Shown here: positions 1 to 10,867 of the stretch, piece by piece
Numbering within the stretch: position 1 is the stretch's first letter
How the letters are laid out: each line of letters opens with the position of its first letter
Assembly (NCBI RefSeq): GCF_011769525.1
Contig: NZ_CP050440.1
Location: forward strand, 7,171,001-7,235,000
DNA: 64,000 bases
Source: Tolypothrix sp. PCC 7910
GTDB lineage: Bacteria; Cyanobacteriota; Cyanobacteriia; Cyanobacteriales; Nostocaceae
Direction of reading: 5' to 3'
Notes under the pieces: generated by a model
Told to the model about the DNA's origin: nothing
Database searches by the model: none
What the model saw: the letters and a program-made list of their open reading frames with translations, nothing else
Translations under genes and position numbers: made by a program

Positions 1-73
1 AATATACTCAGATAAATTTACACAGAGATAAAGAATTACCGATATGTTATTTTTCTACGCGGTTAATGGCTAT

Positions 74-331
74 TTAAGTTAACTTACGCCAAGTATTAGA
101 ACCTACTATGCCATCAGCTTTGATATTTCCTTGGTTCTGAAAAGCCTTCACAGCAGTCTCGGTTAATGCACCAAAGACTCCATCAATTTTCACAGAGTAA
201 CCATTACCTAATAACAGCCTTTGTAAAACTCTCACTGCATCACCTGAATCGCCAAAACGTAGAGTTGGCAAACTGAGGTTAGCAGTACCGCGTGCATTTA
301 AAGGCTGTGATGGATTGGGAGGATTTTGCAT
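74..331 (-). CDS. Small peptidoglycan-binding (PG_binding_1) domain protein
   Basis: The 85-residue product is almost entirely one PG_binding_1 repeat at about residues 25-84, with the family pattern GDSGDAVRVLQRLL, then YSVKIDGVFG and TETAVKAFQ, ending DGIVGSNTWRKL. Such three-helix domains bind peptidoglycan. There is no catalytic domain and no obvious signal peptide, so it may be a stand-alone binding module. Only the promoter-proximal side, at higher coordinates, is intergenic. The next gene, the cation exchanger, lies 210 bp away in the same orientation, and a GCGATCGC octamer sits between them. Domain identity is clear; the biological role is inferred only. Confidence 0.8.
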   Translation of the reverse strand: MQNPPNPSQPLNARGTANLSLPTLRFGDSGDAVRVLQRLLLGNGYSVKIDGVFGALTETAVKAFQNQGNIKADGIVGSNTWRKLT

Positions 332-541
332 AGGTTAAACCATATGAGCTTTCAGAGCGATTTTAACTAACAAATCCCAAATTGAGTACCAGATAAATAT
401 CACCCTGAAGGGTACTATTAACGCTCAAGAGTTCACACTATACTGCGGGTAGCTATAACCTGATGCTTGATGAATATTCAAAAGCGATCGCTCTCAATTA
501 AAGTTTAAGCGATCGCTTCTACATAGAATGTTTGTCGGTAA

Positions 542-1633
542 CTAGCCAATACCATCAATGACTGGATGGAAGTAAAAAGCTATACCTAATACTGTATAAG
601 CTGCTAATAGTAAGGTTCCTTCTAACCAATTGGATTTACCATCAGAACTAATGCTATTGGCGATTAGTACCGCTACAGCTACAGCGACTAACTCAAAAGG
701 ATTGAAATCTAAATCCATCGGCTGACCGAATATCCAGCCTGCTACGACTAAAACGGGAGCCACAAATAGCGCAATCTGCATACTCGATCCCACCGCTACC
801 GACAGAGAAAGATCCATTTTATCTTTCATCGCTACGGTGACTGCTGTGGCGTGTTCGGCAGCGTTACCTACGATGGGGACAATGATTACCCCAGTAAATA
901 GTGCTGTCAATCCTAATTGCGATGTGGCTACTTCCAAAGAATCAACTAGCATTTCGGACTCTAAGGCTACTAAGAGAGTACATACTAGCAGTACTCCACT
1001 CCATAACCAAAGATTTGGTTTTTTATGGGGGGTTTCTTCTACTTCGGCTTCTACCATACCCACATCATATAAATAGGAGTGGGTTTTCATGGAAAATAGC
1101 AGCGTCAAAGCGTAGACCAAAATTAAGACTATTGCGACAGCTACAGAAAAATGTTGTAGAGTTTGGCGGCTAATCCCTGTAGAGGTAATGTCCATTGCTG
1201 TGGGTAACAGAATTGCAATTACCGCCAAATTCATAGCTGAAGCATTTACCCGCGCTACAATGGGCTGGAATGTCTGTTCTTTATGACGCAGCCCACCCAA
1301 AAGCATCGAAAGACCCATTACTAGCAGTAAGTTACCGATAATTGAGCCTGTGATGCTGGCTTTAACCACATCCACTAGTCCAGCCTTCAGAGCTACTAAA
1401 GCAATGATTAGTTCTGTAGCATTGCCAAAGGTAGCATTTAATAACCCCCCTAATGAAGGCCCCACTACCACAGCAATTTCTTCTGTAGCTGTACCCATCC
1501 AAGCTGCTAAGGGCAAAATTGCTAATCCAGCTGTCACGAAAATTATCAAGTCTCCCAACTCTAAGAAGTGAGCAGCTAAGGAAACTGGTATAAACAATAA
1601 CAAGGTGAGAAAAATAAGATTTTTACCTGACAT
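542..1633 (-). CDS. cax: Calcium/proton exchanger (CaCA superfamily, Cax type)
   Basis: The 363-residue, very hydrophobic protein has about eleven predicted membrane segments. The two inverted CaCA repeats are visible as GNATELIIALVAL near residue 70 and GNAAEHATAVTVAM near residue 255, which carry the cation-coordinating Glu residues. The family exports Ca2+ in exchange for protons across the plasma membrane. A central acidic loop (VEAEVEETPHKK) separates the two halves, as in other Cax proteins. Length is typical. The ATG start places a hydrophobic segment right at the N-terminus. The gene stands alone; about 750 bp of non-coding DNA separates it from the divergent GH57 gene. Confidence 0.9.
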   Translation of the reverse strand: MSGKNLIFLTLLLFIPVSLAAHFLELGDLIIFVTAGLAILPLAAWMGTATEEIAVVVGPSLGGLLNATFGNATELIIALVALKAGLVDVVKASITGSIIGNLLLVMGLSMLLGGLRHKEQTFQPIVARVNASAMNLAVIAILLPTAMDITSTGISRQTLQHFSVAVAIVLILVYALTLLFSMKTHSYLYDVGMVEAEVEETPHKKPNLWLWSGVLLVCTLLVALESEMLVDSLEVATSQLGLTALFTGVIIVPIVGNAAEHATAVTVAMKDKMDLSLSVAVGSSMQIALFVAPVLVVAGWIFGQPMDLDFNPFELVAVAVAVLIANSISSDGKSNWLEGTLLLAAYTVLGIAFYFHPVIDGIG

Positions 1634-2380
1634 TGATCCATTTTAGTTAAGGGTATTCAGTCAAAGATGCACTGGCTCCTTAGCACTCGGTACCTAGGAC
1701 TCTTCATTTTGACATCATTCGGCTGAAAGTAATCAGCTTTGGTTATTAAACCTAGTTTAAGCCTGAAGCTCTTTCCTAAGTAAGAGTACTACTTTGAACA
1801 AGAAGATTAGCATTGATTAGCACTAATCACTAGATGTCATTTGTTATTCTTACAAAGTTCTGTTCGTCGGAGACGTTGGCGTTACCAATTACCAATTACC
1901 AATTACCCATTACCCATTGATATTAAGAAATGCAAAGTTTTTGCAGAAAAAATTCTAAATTCTTCGTAGCTTTAAGGTTCCGAAATTGTACGGTTCTCAT
2001 CTTTGAGCAAACTATGTAATATAAGATTAAGTTTTACGTATTCTTTGCAATCCTTTGTAGTAAAACTATAACTAGAGGTCGATATTTTACTGCAAAAATG
2101 CGGTTTAATATATTAAAAGACAATTAAATTTCTGGGCGCTACCTATGTAAAACCTCTTTTCTGAGGTAATTATTAAATGGTAATCATTTAATGCCTTTAG
2201 GGAAAAGGCTGTGCGATAACGCAGATTTCCCGTTATACTAAAACCGCTTTCTCAGAGATAGGGCTGAATTCCATAGTGGTTATCGGTACCGGATTTTGTA
2301 TTAAAGCCCCTGAAGAAAGGTTCACAAACGAGTTTTTTAGCACAATTGCAAGTAAGTTTTTTTGATTTGGATAAATAGAC
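1634..2380. other. Intergenic region between divergent cax and GH57 genes
   Basis: No convincing gene is present. Positions 1882-1919 hold a heptameric tandem repeat, three TTACCAA units followed by TTACCCA units, of the STRR kind common in Nostocales. The rest is AT-rich. Both flanking genes are transcribed away from this region, so it must contain two promoters; I could not place them with confidence. Confidence 0.6.
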
Positions 2381-5113
2381 ATGACTTCTGCTGCTGAACT
2401 GCCAGCTAGCTCTGGCTCAACATTTTCATTACAACAAGATCCCAGACATACCCCGGATAGCGATCCCCTGAGAACGGCAACTGGTGTTTATGTAACGGTG
2501 CATGGTCATTTTTACCAGCCACCAAGGGAAAACCCATATCTAGACGCAATTGAGCGCCAACCTAGTGCAACTCCTTTCCATGATTGGAATGAGCGAATTC
2601 ACTGGGAATGCTATCGTCCGAATGCCTTCGCCAGAATATTAAATGACCGTGGCGAAGTCGTAGATATCGTAAATAATTACGAGTATATGAGCTTTAATAT
2701 CGGCCCCACGTTGATGTCGTGGCTAGAACGCTACGATATGGAGGTTTATCAACGGATTTTGGAGGCCGATGCGAAGAGTTCCCAACGTTTGCAAGGTCAC
2801 GGCAATGCGATCGCGCAAGTATACAATCACATCATCATGCCCCTGGCGAATGAACGCGACAAATACACCCAAATTCGCTGGGGTAAAGAGGACTTCCGTT
2901 CTCGCTTTGGGCGTGATCCCGAAGGGATGTGGTTAGCGGAAACCGCCGTAGACTATGCAACTTTAGAAGTTTTGGTGGCTGAAGGAATTCGCTTTATTGT
3001 CCTCGCACCATCGCAAGCACAACGTTGTCGTCTGCTACCAACAGAAAATGATCCCCATCCAGAATGGCACGAAGTTGGCGGTAGTCAGATTGATCCCACT
3101 CGCCCCTATCGTTGTTATTTAAAACCTGCACTCAGCATTGCATCTTCACCTTTGAATGCCATTTACAACAGTAATGGTATGGGTGCATTAGAAGAGGGAG
3201 AATCTTTAGCTGGTTTACCCTATATAGATATCTTCTTCTATGACGGGCCGATATCGCGGGATATGGGTTTTAGCGATGTTATTTACAATTCTCATCATCT
3301 AGCAGGACGTATCGGTTCGGCTGTCCGTGGGGATCATCGTCCCGCGCAATTGATATCTGTAGCTACAGATGGAGAGACTTTTGGACATCACAAGAAAGGT
3401 ACGGAAAAAACTTTAGCCTACGCCTTTAAGGGAGAATTCCCTAACCACGGTTGGACAGTCACCAACTATGCCCACTATCTCAGCTTGAACACACCAACTT
3501 GGGAAGTGGAATTAAAACCCATTACCGCTTGGAGTTGCGCCCACGGTGTAGATAGATGGCAAGATGACTGTGGTTGCGGTGGGGAAGGTGGGGTTTGGCA
3601 TCAAAAATGGCGTAAACCTTTGCGAAATGCCCTAAATTGGTTGCGGGATCAGCTAATTGAGGTTTACGGGAAATATGGCAGACAAATATTCAGCGATCCC
3701 TGGGCAGCACGTGATGAATATATTAAAGTAATCCGCGATCGCTCTGCTGCAAATGTCAGCCGTTTTCTCAGCCGCCATCAAACTCACAAACTTACCGCGG
3801 CCGAACAAATAGATGCTTTGCGTTTACTGGAAATGCAGCGTCATGCTTTATTGATGTTTACTAGTTGCGGTTGGTTTTTTGAAGAACTTTCTCGTCCAGA
3901 AGGAACGCAGATTCTCCGTTATGCTGCCCGTGCTTTAGAATTAGCCGGAGATGTGGCGGGTGTACAGTTGGAAAAAGGCTTTATCAAACGCCTGGGTTTA
4001 GCACCTAGTAATGTTGAGCAATTTAATCACGGTGCAGAAGTTTATCGCCAACTGGTACTAACTGCCCAAATTAGTTGTAAACAAGTCGCCGCCCATTATG
4101 CGATCGCTTCTTTGTTTGCTAATCATCAACCTGCAATAGCACGGAATTTCCTTTCTGGGCAAGATACTCAGGGCAATCTTTCCTCGGTTTCCCAAAAACG
4201 AGTTTACTGCTACACCGCCAATGAATTAGATTACCAACTGCAACGTATGGGATCATTAACCCTGGCAGTTGGACATTTAAGGCTAGTATCAGATATTACC
4301 TGGGAAAGTGAAGATTTAGTCTTTGCAGTTCTACACTTAGGCGGTTGGGATTTCCACTGCTGCATTCAACCATTTGCGGGTAGAAGAGAATACAGCCAAA
4401 TCAAAGAAAAGCTATTTGGTTCCCTACAACAAGCTAGTGCAGCCCAAACTATCTTGATGATGACGCAGCTATTTGGGGAAGAAAATTTTAGCTTGCAAAA
4501 TCTATTTGCAGAAGAACGTCAACGCATGATGCGGTTGTTAAGTCAAGAAACACTGACAAGATTAGACCAACTTTATACGCAAACCTATAGAGATAATTAC
4601 GGGGTAATAGCAGCGTTTCATCGAGATGAACTACCTGTACCGCGAGAGTTGCAAGTAGCAGCCGAAATTGCTTTAGGATATCGCTGTTTAACAACATTGC
4701 GATCGCTAGAGCAAGATATCACTGAACCTCACATCAGTTTCAACCACATCGTAGAATTAGAGGCGATCGCCACCGAAGCTAAGTATCTACGTTGTCAGCT
4801 GGATATTCCCGACGGTAAGCAGATATTAGAACAGTTAATTATGCGATTGCTGTGGCAATTGTTATACGATCCCAATGGCAGCTTAGATGCAGATATCCAA
4901 CGCTTGGAAAGGTTGATTGATGTAGGTTATCAGCTCAACTTTGGTATCTCACTGCATCGATCCCAAGAACTCTACTTTAATTGCTTGTACAGCCAAATCA
5001 TACCCCTATGTATCGCTAACCAAGGACAAAATAATAATCGCTGCGATCGCTTGCTGAAGCTAGGACAAAAACTAGCAATTGACGTGAGTGCGATCGCTAA
5101 TCAGTTCGCGTAG
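2381..5113 (+). CDS. Glycoside hydrolase family 57 protein with DUF3536 domain
   Basis: The 910-residue protein opens with a low-complexity leader, then VTVHGHFYQPPRENPY at about residue 38, the hallmark start of GH57 catalytic domains. GMWLAETAVD near residue 187 carries the expected catalytic Glu region, and ATDGETFGHH near residue 330 matches the later GH57 motif. The C-terminal half is the DUF3536 extension typical of cyanobacterial homologues. GH57 enzymes act on alpha-glucans or related sugars; the actual substrate cannot be read from the sequence. A short aromatic/Cys-rich patch (DDCGCGGEGG) is near residue 397. The gene is monocistronic and followed by a perfect palindrome at 5180. 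Confidence 0.88.
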   Translation: MTSAAELPASSGSTFSLQQDPRHTPDSDPLRTATGVYVTVHGHFYQPPRENPYLDAIERQPSATPFHDWNERIHWECYRPNAFARILNDRGEVVDIVNNYEYMSFNIGPTLMSWLERYDMEVYQRILEADAKSSQRLQGHGNAIAQVYNHIIMPLANERDKYTQIRWGKEDFRSRFGRDPEGMWLAETAVDYATLEVLVAEGIRFIVLAPSQAQRCRLLPTENDPHPEWHEVGGSQIDPTRPYRCYLKPALSIASSPLNAIYNSNGMGALEEGESLAGLPYIDIFFYDGPISRDMGFSDVIYNSHHLAGRIGSAVRGDHRPAQLISVATDGETFGHHKKGTEKTLAYAFKGEFPNHGWTVTNYAHYLSLNTPTWEVELKPITAWSCAHGVDRWQDDCGCGGEGGVWHQKWRKPLRNALNWLRDQLIEVYGKYGRQIFSDPWAARDEYIKVIRDRSAANVSRFLSRHQTHKLTAAEQIDALRLLEMQRHALLMFTSCGWFFEELSRPEGTQILRYAARALELAGDVAGVQLEKGFIKRLGLAPSNVEQFNHGAEVYRQLVLTAQISCKQVAAHYAIASLFANHQPAIARNFLSGQDTQGNLSSVSQKRVYCYTANELDYQLQRMGSLTLAVGHLRLVSDITWESEDLVFAVLHLGGWDFHCCIQPFAGRREYSQIKEKLFGSLQQASAAQTILMMTQLFGEENFSLQNLFAEERQRMMRLLSQETLTRLDQLYTQTYRDNYGVIAAFHRDELPVPRELQVAAEIALGYRCLTTLRSLEQDITEPHISFNHIVELEAIATEAKYLRCQLDIPDGKQILEQLIMRLLWQLLYDPNGSLDADIQRLERLIDVGYQLNFGISLHRSQELYFNCLYSQIIPLCIANQGQNNNRCDRLLKLGQKLAIDVSAIANQFA

Positions 5114-5179
5114 AAGGGATTCGGGACAAGGAGAGAAGGAATAAAAATAACTTTTTTTTGACCCTTGCCCCTTGAGTAC

Positions 5180-5199
5180 AGACGCGATTAATCGCGTCT
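5180..5199. repeat. Perfect 20-bp palindrome downstream of GH57
   Basis: AGACGCGATT is followed directly by its reverse complement AATCGCGTCT. It lies about 65 bp after the GH57 stop and 27 bp past the end of the convergent small gene at 5226. It has no long T-run, so termination is possible but unproven; it resembles the short dispersed palindromes of Nostocales. Confidence 0.6.
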
Positions 5200-5225
5200 C
5201 TCCAACTCTTAAAAAAGCTAAACAC

Positions 5226-5432
5226 CTAATCAAGCTTTAACGCATTGACTGGAACATCATCCCAATTCTCAACTATCCTCATTTGTGCTAGCCAACCAGA
5301 TGCCTTTTGTGTGTCACTCAAATTCTGCTCAAATGATTCATGACAATCTTTGGCTTGAGATTCATCACAACAGGCAATACAAGCATGAATCATGCCAGAC
5401 GGATCAATTTGCTCGTTTACCCAAATAGTCAT
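5226..5432 (-). CDS. Small conserved cyanobacterial protein, function unknown
   Basis: The 68-residue acidic protein has three closely spaced cysteines in a CIACCDES motif near residues 18-25 and a further Cys near residue 29 (KDCHESF), which could bind metal or form disulfides. There is no membrane segment or signal peptide. It begins with ATG and is convergent with the GH57 gene. The composition looks like a real protein (balanced residues, Trp and Cys) rather than a shadow of another frame, and no other gene overlaps it. I do not recognise a named family. Confidence 0.6.
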   Translation of the reverse strand: MTIWVNEQIDPSGMIHACIACCDESQAKDCHESFEQNLSDTQKASGWLAQMRIVENWDDVPVNALKLD

Positions 5433-6006
5433 GGATTATCCTCTCTTCAAAACTGTAGCGAAGAATTCAATTTGTGATTCTAGAATATCTAGAAACTCTA
5501 AAAAGTTGGTGAATATATTTGATTTGTTAACATACTCCTTCAGTTAGGCAATGAAAAATTAAATTTTGTCACAAAAAATTTAAAATAGCTAGAGCCAATG
5601 CCAACCTAACTGTGTTTCAAAAATCACTACTAAATAGTATAGATAACAGACAAGAAATATGAGATTTTTTATACAAAATTTAGTATTACCATAACAGGCT
5701 TAAGGGTATTAGCAAAACGGAACCCTACTCGAATTACACACCCTATTTACAAATAGCACTTACTTAAGCAAAAGTTGCTGACCAGATCCCCGACTTTTTC
5801 AAAAAGTCGGGGATCTAAATCTCGCAAAAGTAAGTGAAATTCCACCCATTTACAGCCTCTTGCAATTGCATGAGGTACAGTATCCACCGCACATGATATT
5901 ACTCAAAGCATAGATGTAGTCTATGTAACCAGTAAATTATTTGGGATATTCCAATGGGATTTATGATTTTTAATCCAAAATCATAAATCTAAAATTGCTT
6001 GGATGC
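5433..6006. other. Intergenic region with long hairpin
   Basis: No gene is visible. The one clear element is the long inverted repeat at 5784-5816, described separately. The rest is AT-rich and lies between two minus-strand genes. Confidence 0.5.
5784..5816. repeat. 16-bp perfect inverted repeat with 1-nt loop
   Basis: AGATCCCCGACTTTTT is followed by a single C and then its exact reverse complement. Such a stem with a minimal loop is typical of dispersed palindromic elements in Nostocales. It is about 220 bp downstream of the histidine kinase stop, on that gene's 3' side, so it could also act as a transcription-stopping structure. Confidence 0.7.
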
Positions 6007-7395
6007 TTACCCATTAAGTTCTATAGGAATGGTAATCATAAACTCTGTACCTTCACCAACTGTAGACCTATAGTGCAGTTGACCACCGTGTTTTTCGACA
6101 ACAATTTGATAACTGATAGATAGACCCAATCCGGTACCTTTACCAACAGGTTTAGTAGTAAAAAAGGGGTCAAATAATTGTTGTTGGATATTTTTAGGAA
6201 TTCCTGAACCATTATCAGCAATACGAATAACTACTTGTTGATCATTAATCAATTCTGTATGAATACGAATTAAAGGATATTTTGGTGAAGATTCAGGTAG
6301 TTTACAACTCAATTCTGAAAAATTAAAACCTTCAAATATAGCATCAATAGCATTAGCGATAATATTCATGAATACTTGATTAATTAGCCCAGGATAGCAT
6401 TCTATCAATGGTAAATCACCATATTCTTTAATAATAGTGATTATTTGCTCTGTTTGGTGATTTTTGAGGCGGCTTTGCAAGACTAACAGAGTACTATCAA
6501 TACCTGCATGAATATTTACTTTTTTCCTTTCAGATTCATCGAGTCGAGAGAAGTTGCGTAAAGCTAATACTATTTCTTGAATACGGTCTGTACCAACTTT
6601 CATAGAATTAAGTAGTTGCAGGAAATCAGCACTTAAAAAATCTAATTCAATATCAGCGATCGCAGTTTGAATTTCTGCGACTGGTTCGGGATAAGATTTT
6701 TGGTATAGGTGAATTAAATCTAGTAAATCTTGACTGTAGTTAATGGCATAAACAAGATTACCCGCAATAAAGCTGACTGGATTATTAATTTCATGGGCAA
6801 TTCCCGCCACCAGTTGTCCTAATGCTGCCATTTTTTCATTTTGTAGCAATCTTGTATAGTTCTGTTTAAGATTGCTAAATCCTGCCTTAGCCGTTTTAGA
6901 TTCTGCTTCTACTTGCTGGAGTTGGGTAAGCGTTAAAACATGAATTTGGGAATGGGCTAAAAGTAACTGATGAACATCTAATAGCTGATAATTTCCAGAT
7001 TTACTTTCTACTAGAATTGGTTCATAAACTAGCTGGGGCGTTCTTTGTAATGCTATCTGATTTGCTTCTACAATGAGGGTATCTTCAGAAATTATGCATA
7101 CTTCTGGCTGGAGAAAATTAACCAAATGTTCGGCGGGACGGGCAGCAAATAGGGATAAACTATAGGGGCGGCTCATATGCTCAAAAAATCTTTGCCGCGA
7201 AATCATCCCTATATATTTTTCATTTCTGGTGATGATAATTCCTGGTAATAAAGGTTCTTCTTTAAATAGAGTAGTTAAATCGTTTACTGTACGCGTTACC
7301 TCAACGTCAACTGACCACAGTCGTAATTCTTTCAAAGTTGAATTTAATTCTAAGTTCAACTCATTAGCAATGTTCATGCTATGCATCGCCAGCAT
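6007..7395 (-). CDS. Sensor histidine kinase with N-terminal CBS-like region
   Basis: The 462-residue protein has an N-terminal CBS-pair-like region (about residues 30-150, with PGIIITRNEKYIGMISRQRF), a short coiled coil, then a HisKA H-box LVAGIAHEINNPVSF at about residue 195. The HATPase_c core follows, with an N-box (NIIANAIDAIFE), a G1 box (IADNGSGIP) and a G2 box (GKGTGLGLSISYQIV). There is no transmembrane segment, so it is probably cytoplasmic. The His is followed by Glu-Ile-Asn-Asn-Pro as in NtrB/ZraS-type kinases. No response regulator gene is adjacent, so its partner is unknown. An alternative ATG lies six codons inside the called start. Confidence 0.85.
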   Translation of the reverse strand: MLAMHSMNIANELNLELNSTLKELRLWSVDVEVTRTVNDLTTLFKEEPLLPGIIITRNEKYIGMISRQRFFEHMSRPYSLSLFAARPAEHLVNFLQPEVCIISEDTLIVEANQIALQRTPQLVYEPILVESKSGNYQLLDVHQLLLAHSQIHVLTLTQLQQVEAESKTAKAGFSNLKQNYTRLLQNEKMAALGQLVAGIAHEINNPVSFIAGNLVYAINYSQDLLDLIHLYQKSYPEPVAEIQTAIADIELDFLSADFLQLLNSMKVGTDRIQEIVLALRNFSRLDESERKKVNIHAGIDSTLLVLQSRLKNHQTEQIITIIKEYGDLPLIECYPGLINQVFMNIIANAIDAIFEGFNFSELSCKLPESSPKYPLIRIHTELINDQQVVIRIADNGSGIPKNIQQQLFDPFFTTKPVGKGTGLGLSISYQIVVEKHGGQLHYRSTVGEGTEFMITIPIELNG

Positions 7396-8275
7396 ACTTT
7401 CAATCCTTTACCGTTGAAGTAAGATTTCTTGGTAATATCTTTTCTAGTTAAAGACTTACCATTAAGATCAAAGAAAGACAGTGGAACAGGTTTTAGTGTT
7501 TTGCACAGATGAATTGGCTTTCATCTAGCGGAATTGGTATTACACCCCAAACAACCATTTCCACAATTGCAAAGTTAATGAGACCTTACAACTTATGTTT
7601 CCCTGATTCTGAGATAAAATCACAAGCCCGCGAGGAAATTATTGCGATTATGGTATTACCATATACAGCATATTTCTAGAGCATGAGGTAAAAATTCACT
7701 CTTTGTAAGGTAGAAGGCAGTAGGGAGAAAAAGAATTGTTATCTTTAACTTGATAGTTGTGAACCTCATACTAATTCAAATAATGTTTGCAACACATCAA
7801 TATATTCGAGAGGGCAGTGCCGTGCCCCTACAATCTGTCGCATTCTTTTTTTGAATTGGTATCATTTAGTTGCCAACAGATGTACTCTAAAAATAGAGAA
7901 AAAGATTGCTAATTGTAGTAAAAACTATGAAGAGTAAATTAGTGATGAAATTATTTCCGCAGGTAAATAATAGAGCGTAGAAAAGCAAAATTTACAGAGA
8001 ATTTCAGAAATAACACATAAAAATTGGAATTCATTCCCAGGCGAGTATGAAAGCCTAGCAAATAAGTTACCTTTGTCTTAAGTTGACACCAATGACCCAT
8101 GTTCCGCTTCGCACTCGCGTTGGGGGAAACGGCTTGCTCCCCCTGCTCCCGGCTCCTTTTCCCCCAGCCTCTTCCGGTCACAGAATCATAAAAAAACCTG
8201 GAGCGATCGCAATTCAAGTATCAATCACGTTATCATCGGATGTTGTGGCTTTCCCGTGCGTAACTCCTAGTATTT
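7396..8275. other. Intergenic region between divergent histidine kinase and mutS
   Basis: About 880 bp hold no convincing gene. Positions 7806-7862 are a dispersed repeat that recurs near 40889-40940 (shared core AATCTGTCGCATTC, then an AATTGGTAT end). Around 8090-8170 there is a GC-richer low-complexity stretch that creates spurious open frames on both strands. A GCGATCGC octamer lies at about 8202, roughly 75 bp before the mutS start. Confidence 0.6.
7806..7862. repeat. Dispersed repeat copy A (partner at 40889-40940)
   Basis: The segment reads GGCAGTGCCGTGCCC, a few unique bases, AATCTGTCGCATTC, a T-run and AATTGGTAT. A near-identical order of blocks is found at 40889-40940. Both lie in intergenic DNA, which suggests a short mobile or MITE-like repeat. 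Confidence 0.6.
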
Positions 8276-10867
8276 ATGACAGCTTTTGATTCTGAATTTC
8301 AGCCAACGGAATCCAATCATCCAACTGCGCCTCACTCGGACACGCGACTGGTAGACCGCAGCAAGTTGAGCAAGATGTATCAGCATTATGTAGAAATGAA
8401 GGATAAGTATCCTCATGCGCTGCTGCTGTATCGGGTAGGGGATTTCTTTGAAACTTTTTTCCAAGATGCTGTTACTGTATCTCGCGAACTAGAACTAGTT
8501 TTAACTAGCAAACACGGTGGTGAAGTTGGACGGGTGGCGATGACTGGTGTACCCCACCATGCTTGGGAACGCTACACTACCCAGCTGGTAGAGAAAGGCT
8601 ACGCTGTGGTGATTTGTGATCAAGTAGAAGATGCTTCGGAAGCTGTGGGTTTGGTACGGCGTGAGGTGACACGCATCCTTACCCCTGGGACGTTGCTGGA
8701 AGAAGGAATGTTAAAAGCAAGTCGCAATAATTACCTCGCTGCTGTGGTAATTGCGGGTAATCATTGGGGTTTAGCCTATGCAGATATATCAACTGGGGAA
8801 TTTGTCACAACACAAGGAAGTGATTTAGAACACCTCACTCAAGAATTGATGCGTTTACAGCCTTCCGAGGTGCTTTTTCCTACCAATGCTCCAGATTTAG
8901 GTAGCATATTGCGTCCGGGAGAAACTTCGCCCCATCTGCCGCAATGTTTGCCGCCAGCATTTTGTTATAGTTTGCGATCGCAAGTACCATTTTCTGCGGG
9001 AGAAGCTAGAAGTAGATTATTGCAGAAATTCAAAGTGCGATCGCTCGAAGGTCTCGGTTGCGAACACTTGCCCTTAGCTGTGCGGGCGGCTGGCGGTCTT
9101 TTAGAATATTTGGAAGATACGCAAAAAGAAAACTCGGTTCCGCTGCAGTTATTACGCACCTATACGGTTACTGATTATCTCATTGTTGACCATCAAACCA
9201 GGCGTAACTTAGAAATTACCCAAACGGTTCGTGATGGGACTTTTCACGGTTCTCTGTTGTGGGCGCTAGATAGAACTAACACCGCAATGGGCGGGCGGGC
9301 TTTGCGGCGGTGGTTACTGCAACCACTCATCGATATTAAAGGCATTCAAGCCAGGCAAGATACCATTCAAGAATTAGTCGAAAATACAGCATTACGTCAA
9401 GATTTGCGGCAGTTACTCCGGCAAATTTATGACTTGGAACGGTTAACGGGTAGGGCTGGTTCGGGGACTGCAAATGCTAAAGATTTAGTCGCTTTGGCAG
9501 ATTCCCTCTCTCGCTTACCAGAATTATCAGAGTTAGTCAGTGAAGCTTATTCACCCTTTTTAAGGGCTTTGCAGAAAGTACCCGCAAAATTAGAAGAGTT
9601 GGCACAAAAATTACATGCTCATATTGTCGAGTCACCACCCATACATATTAAAGAAGGTGGTTTGATTCGCTCTGGTGTAAATAATTTATTGGATGAGAGC
9701 AAAGCCACTGTAGAAGCAGATCAGCAGTGGATTGCTAATTTAGAAGTTGATGAAAGGGCTAGAACAGGCATCCCAACTTTAAAGGTAGGATTTAATAAAA
9801 CCTTTGGTTACTACATCAGTATTTCTCGTACAAAATCTGACCAAGTTCCCAGTAATTACATCCGCAAACAAACGCTAACCAATGAGGAACGTTACATCAC
9901 ACCCGAATTAAAAGAACGGGAAGCCCGAATTCTTTCCGCCCGTGATGATTTAAATCAGTTGGAATATGAGATTTTTGTCGCCTTGCGGGAAGAAGTGGGA
10001 GAACAAGCGGAGGTAATTCGCAATCTGTCGCGCGCTGTGGCGGCGGTAGATGTATTGTGTGGTTTAGCAGAGTTGGCGGTAAATCAAGGCTATTGTCGCC
10101 CGCAAATGGTTCCTGGGCGAGAAATTCAAATTGTCGATGGGCGACATCCGGTAGTGGAACAGTCGATACCTTCGGGTTTCTTTGTCCCCAACTCCACACA
10201 ATTAGGTCATCAGTCAGCTACAGATGACAAAGGACAAATGACAAATGACAACCCAGATTTAATTATTCTGACTGGGCCGAATGCTAGCGGTAAGAGTTGT
10301 TATTTGCGTCAGGTAGGGTTAATTCAGTTAATGGCGCAAACAGGGAGTTTTGTCCCAGCGAGATTTGCCAAGTTGGGAGTTTGCGATCGCATTTTTACCC
10401 GTGTGGGTGCAGTGGATGATTTAGCTACAGGTCAATCTACCTTTATGGTAGAGATGAACGAAACCGCCAATATTCTCAATCATGCCACATTGCGATCGCT
10501 CGTCCTTTTAGATGAAATTGGTCGGGGAACTGCAACTTTTGATGGGTTATCTATAGCTTGGGCGGTAGCTGAGTATTTAGCAACAGATATCAAAGCCAGA
10601 ACAATTTTTGCTACCCATTACCACGAGTTAAACGAACTTGCGGGAATGTTAGCAAATGTGGCTAATTATCAAGTAACAGTCAAAGAATTACCCGACCAAA
10701 TTATCTTTTTACACCAAGTCCAACCAGGAGGTGCTGATAAATCTTACGGTATTGAAGCGGGAAGACTGGCGGGTTTACCAGCTGTGGTGATTCAACGAGC
10801 CAAACAAGTCATGGGGCAAATCGAAAAGCACAGTAAAATTGCGATGGGTTTACAAAATCTTGATTAG
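8276..10867 (+). CDS. mutS: DNA mismatch repair ATPase MutS
   Basis: The 863-residue protein has all MutS domains. The mismatch-binding domain carries GDFFETF near residue 60 (Phe-x-Glu wedge). Connector, lever and clamp follow, and then the ATPase with Walker A GPNASGKS at about residue 665, Walker [11 protein letters not shown] (written [10 protein letters not shown]) and ATHYHEL. It recognises mismatches and recruits MutL. Just before Walker A is a non-conserved insert ([13 protein letters not shown]) encoded by heptameric tandem repeats. The stop codon TAG at 10865-10867 lies within the 8-bp sequence that is duplicated by the transposon insertion, so the element sits 4 bp after the gene and has replaced whatever followed mutS. 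Confidence 0.97.
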   Translation: MTAFDSEFQPTESNHPTAPHSDTRLVDRSKLSKMYQHYVEMKDKYPHALLLYRVGDFFETFFQDAVTVSRELELVLTSKHGGEVGRVAMTGVPHHAWERYTTQLVEKGYAVVICDQVEDASEAVGLVRREVTRILTPGTLLEEGMLKASRNNYLAAVVIAGNHWGLAYADISTGEFVTTQGSDLEHLTQELMRLQPSEVLFPTNAPDLGSILRPGETSPHLPQCLPPAFCYSLRSQVPFSAGEARSRLLQKFKVRSLEGLGCEHLPLAVRAAGGLLEYLEDTQKENSVPLQLLRTYTVTDYLIVDHQTRRNLEITQTVRDGTFHGSLLWALDRTNTAMGGRALRRWLLQPLIDIKGIQARQDTIQELVENTALRQDLRQLLRQIYDLERLTGRAGSGTANAKDLVALADSLSRLPELSELVSEAYSPFLRALQKVPAKLEELAQKLHAHIVESPPIHIKEGGLIRSGVNNLLDESKATVEADQQWIANLEVDERARTGIPTLKVGFNKTFGYYISISRTKSDQVPSNYIRKQTLTNEERYITPELKEREARILSARDDLNQLEYEIFVALREEVGEQAEVIRNLSRAVAAVDVLCGLAELAVNQGYCRPQMVPGREIQIVDGRHPVVEQSIPSGFFVPNSTQLGHQSATDDKGQMTNDNPDLIILTGPNASGKSCYLRQVGLIQLMAQTGSFVPARFAKLGVCDRIFTRVGAVDDLATGQSTFMVEMNETANILNHATLRSLVLLDEIGRGTATFDGLSIAWAVAEYLATDIKARTIFATHYHELNELAGMLANVANYQVTVKELPDQIIFLHQVQPGGADKSYGIEAGRLAGLPAVVIQRAKQVMGQIEKHSKIAMGLQNLD
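10220..10251 (+). repeat. Heptameric tandem repeat inside the mutS reading frame
   Basis: Units of the form ACAAAGG/ACAAATG repeat about three and a half times in frame, encoding the hydrophilic insert just before the Walker A motif of MutS. Such repeats usually sit between genes in Nostocales; here the insert keeps the frame open. Confidence 0.65.

Noticed and set aside
5180..5199. A CRISPR-like or functional operator reading of the perfect palindrome
   Set aside because: A single copy without spacing partners; better explained as a dispersed palindrome or terminator.
7951..8289. Overlapping open frames before mutS
   Set aside because: They arise from a GC-rich low-complexity stretch, overlap each other on opposite strands and show no protein-like pattern.
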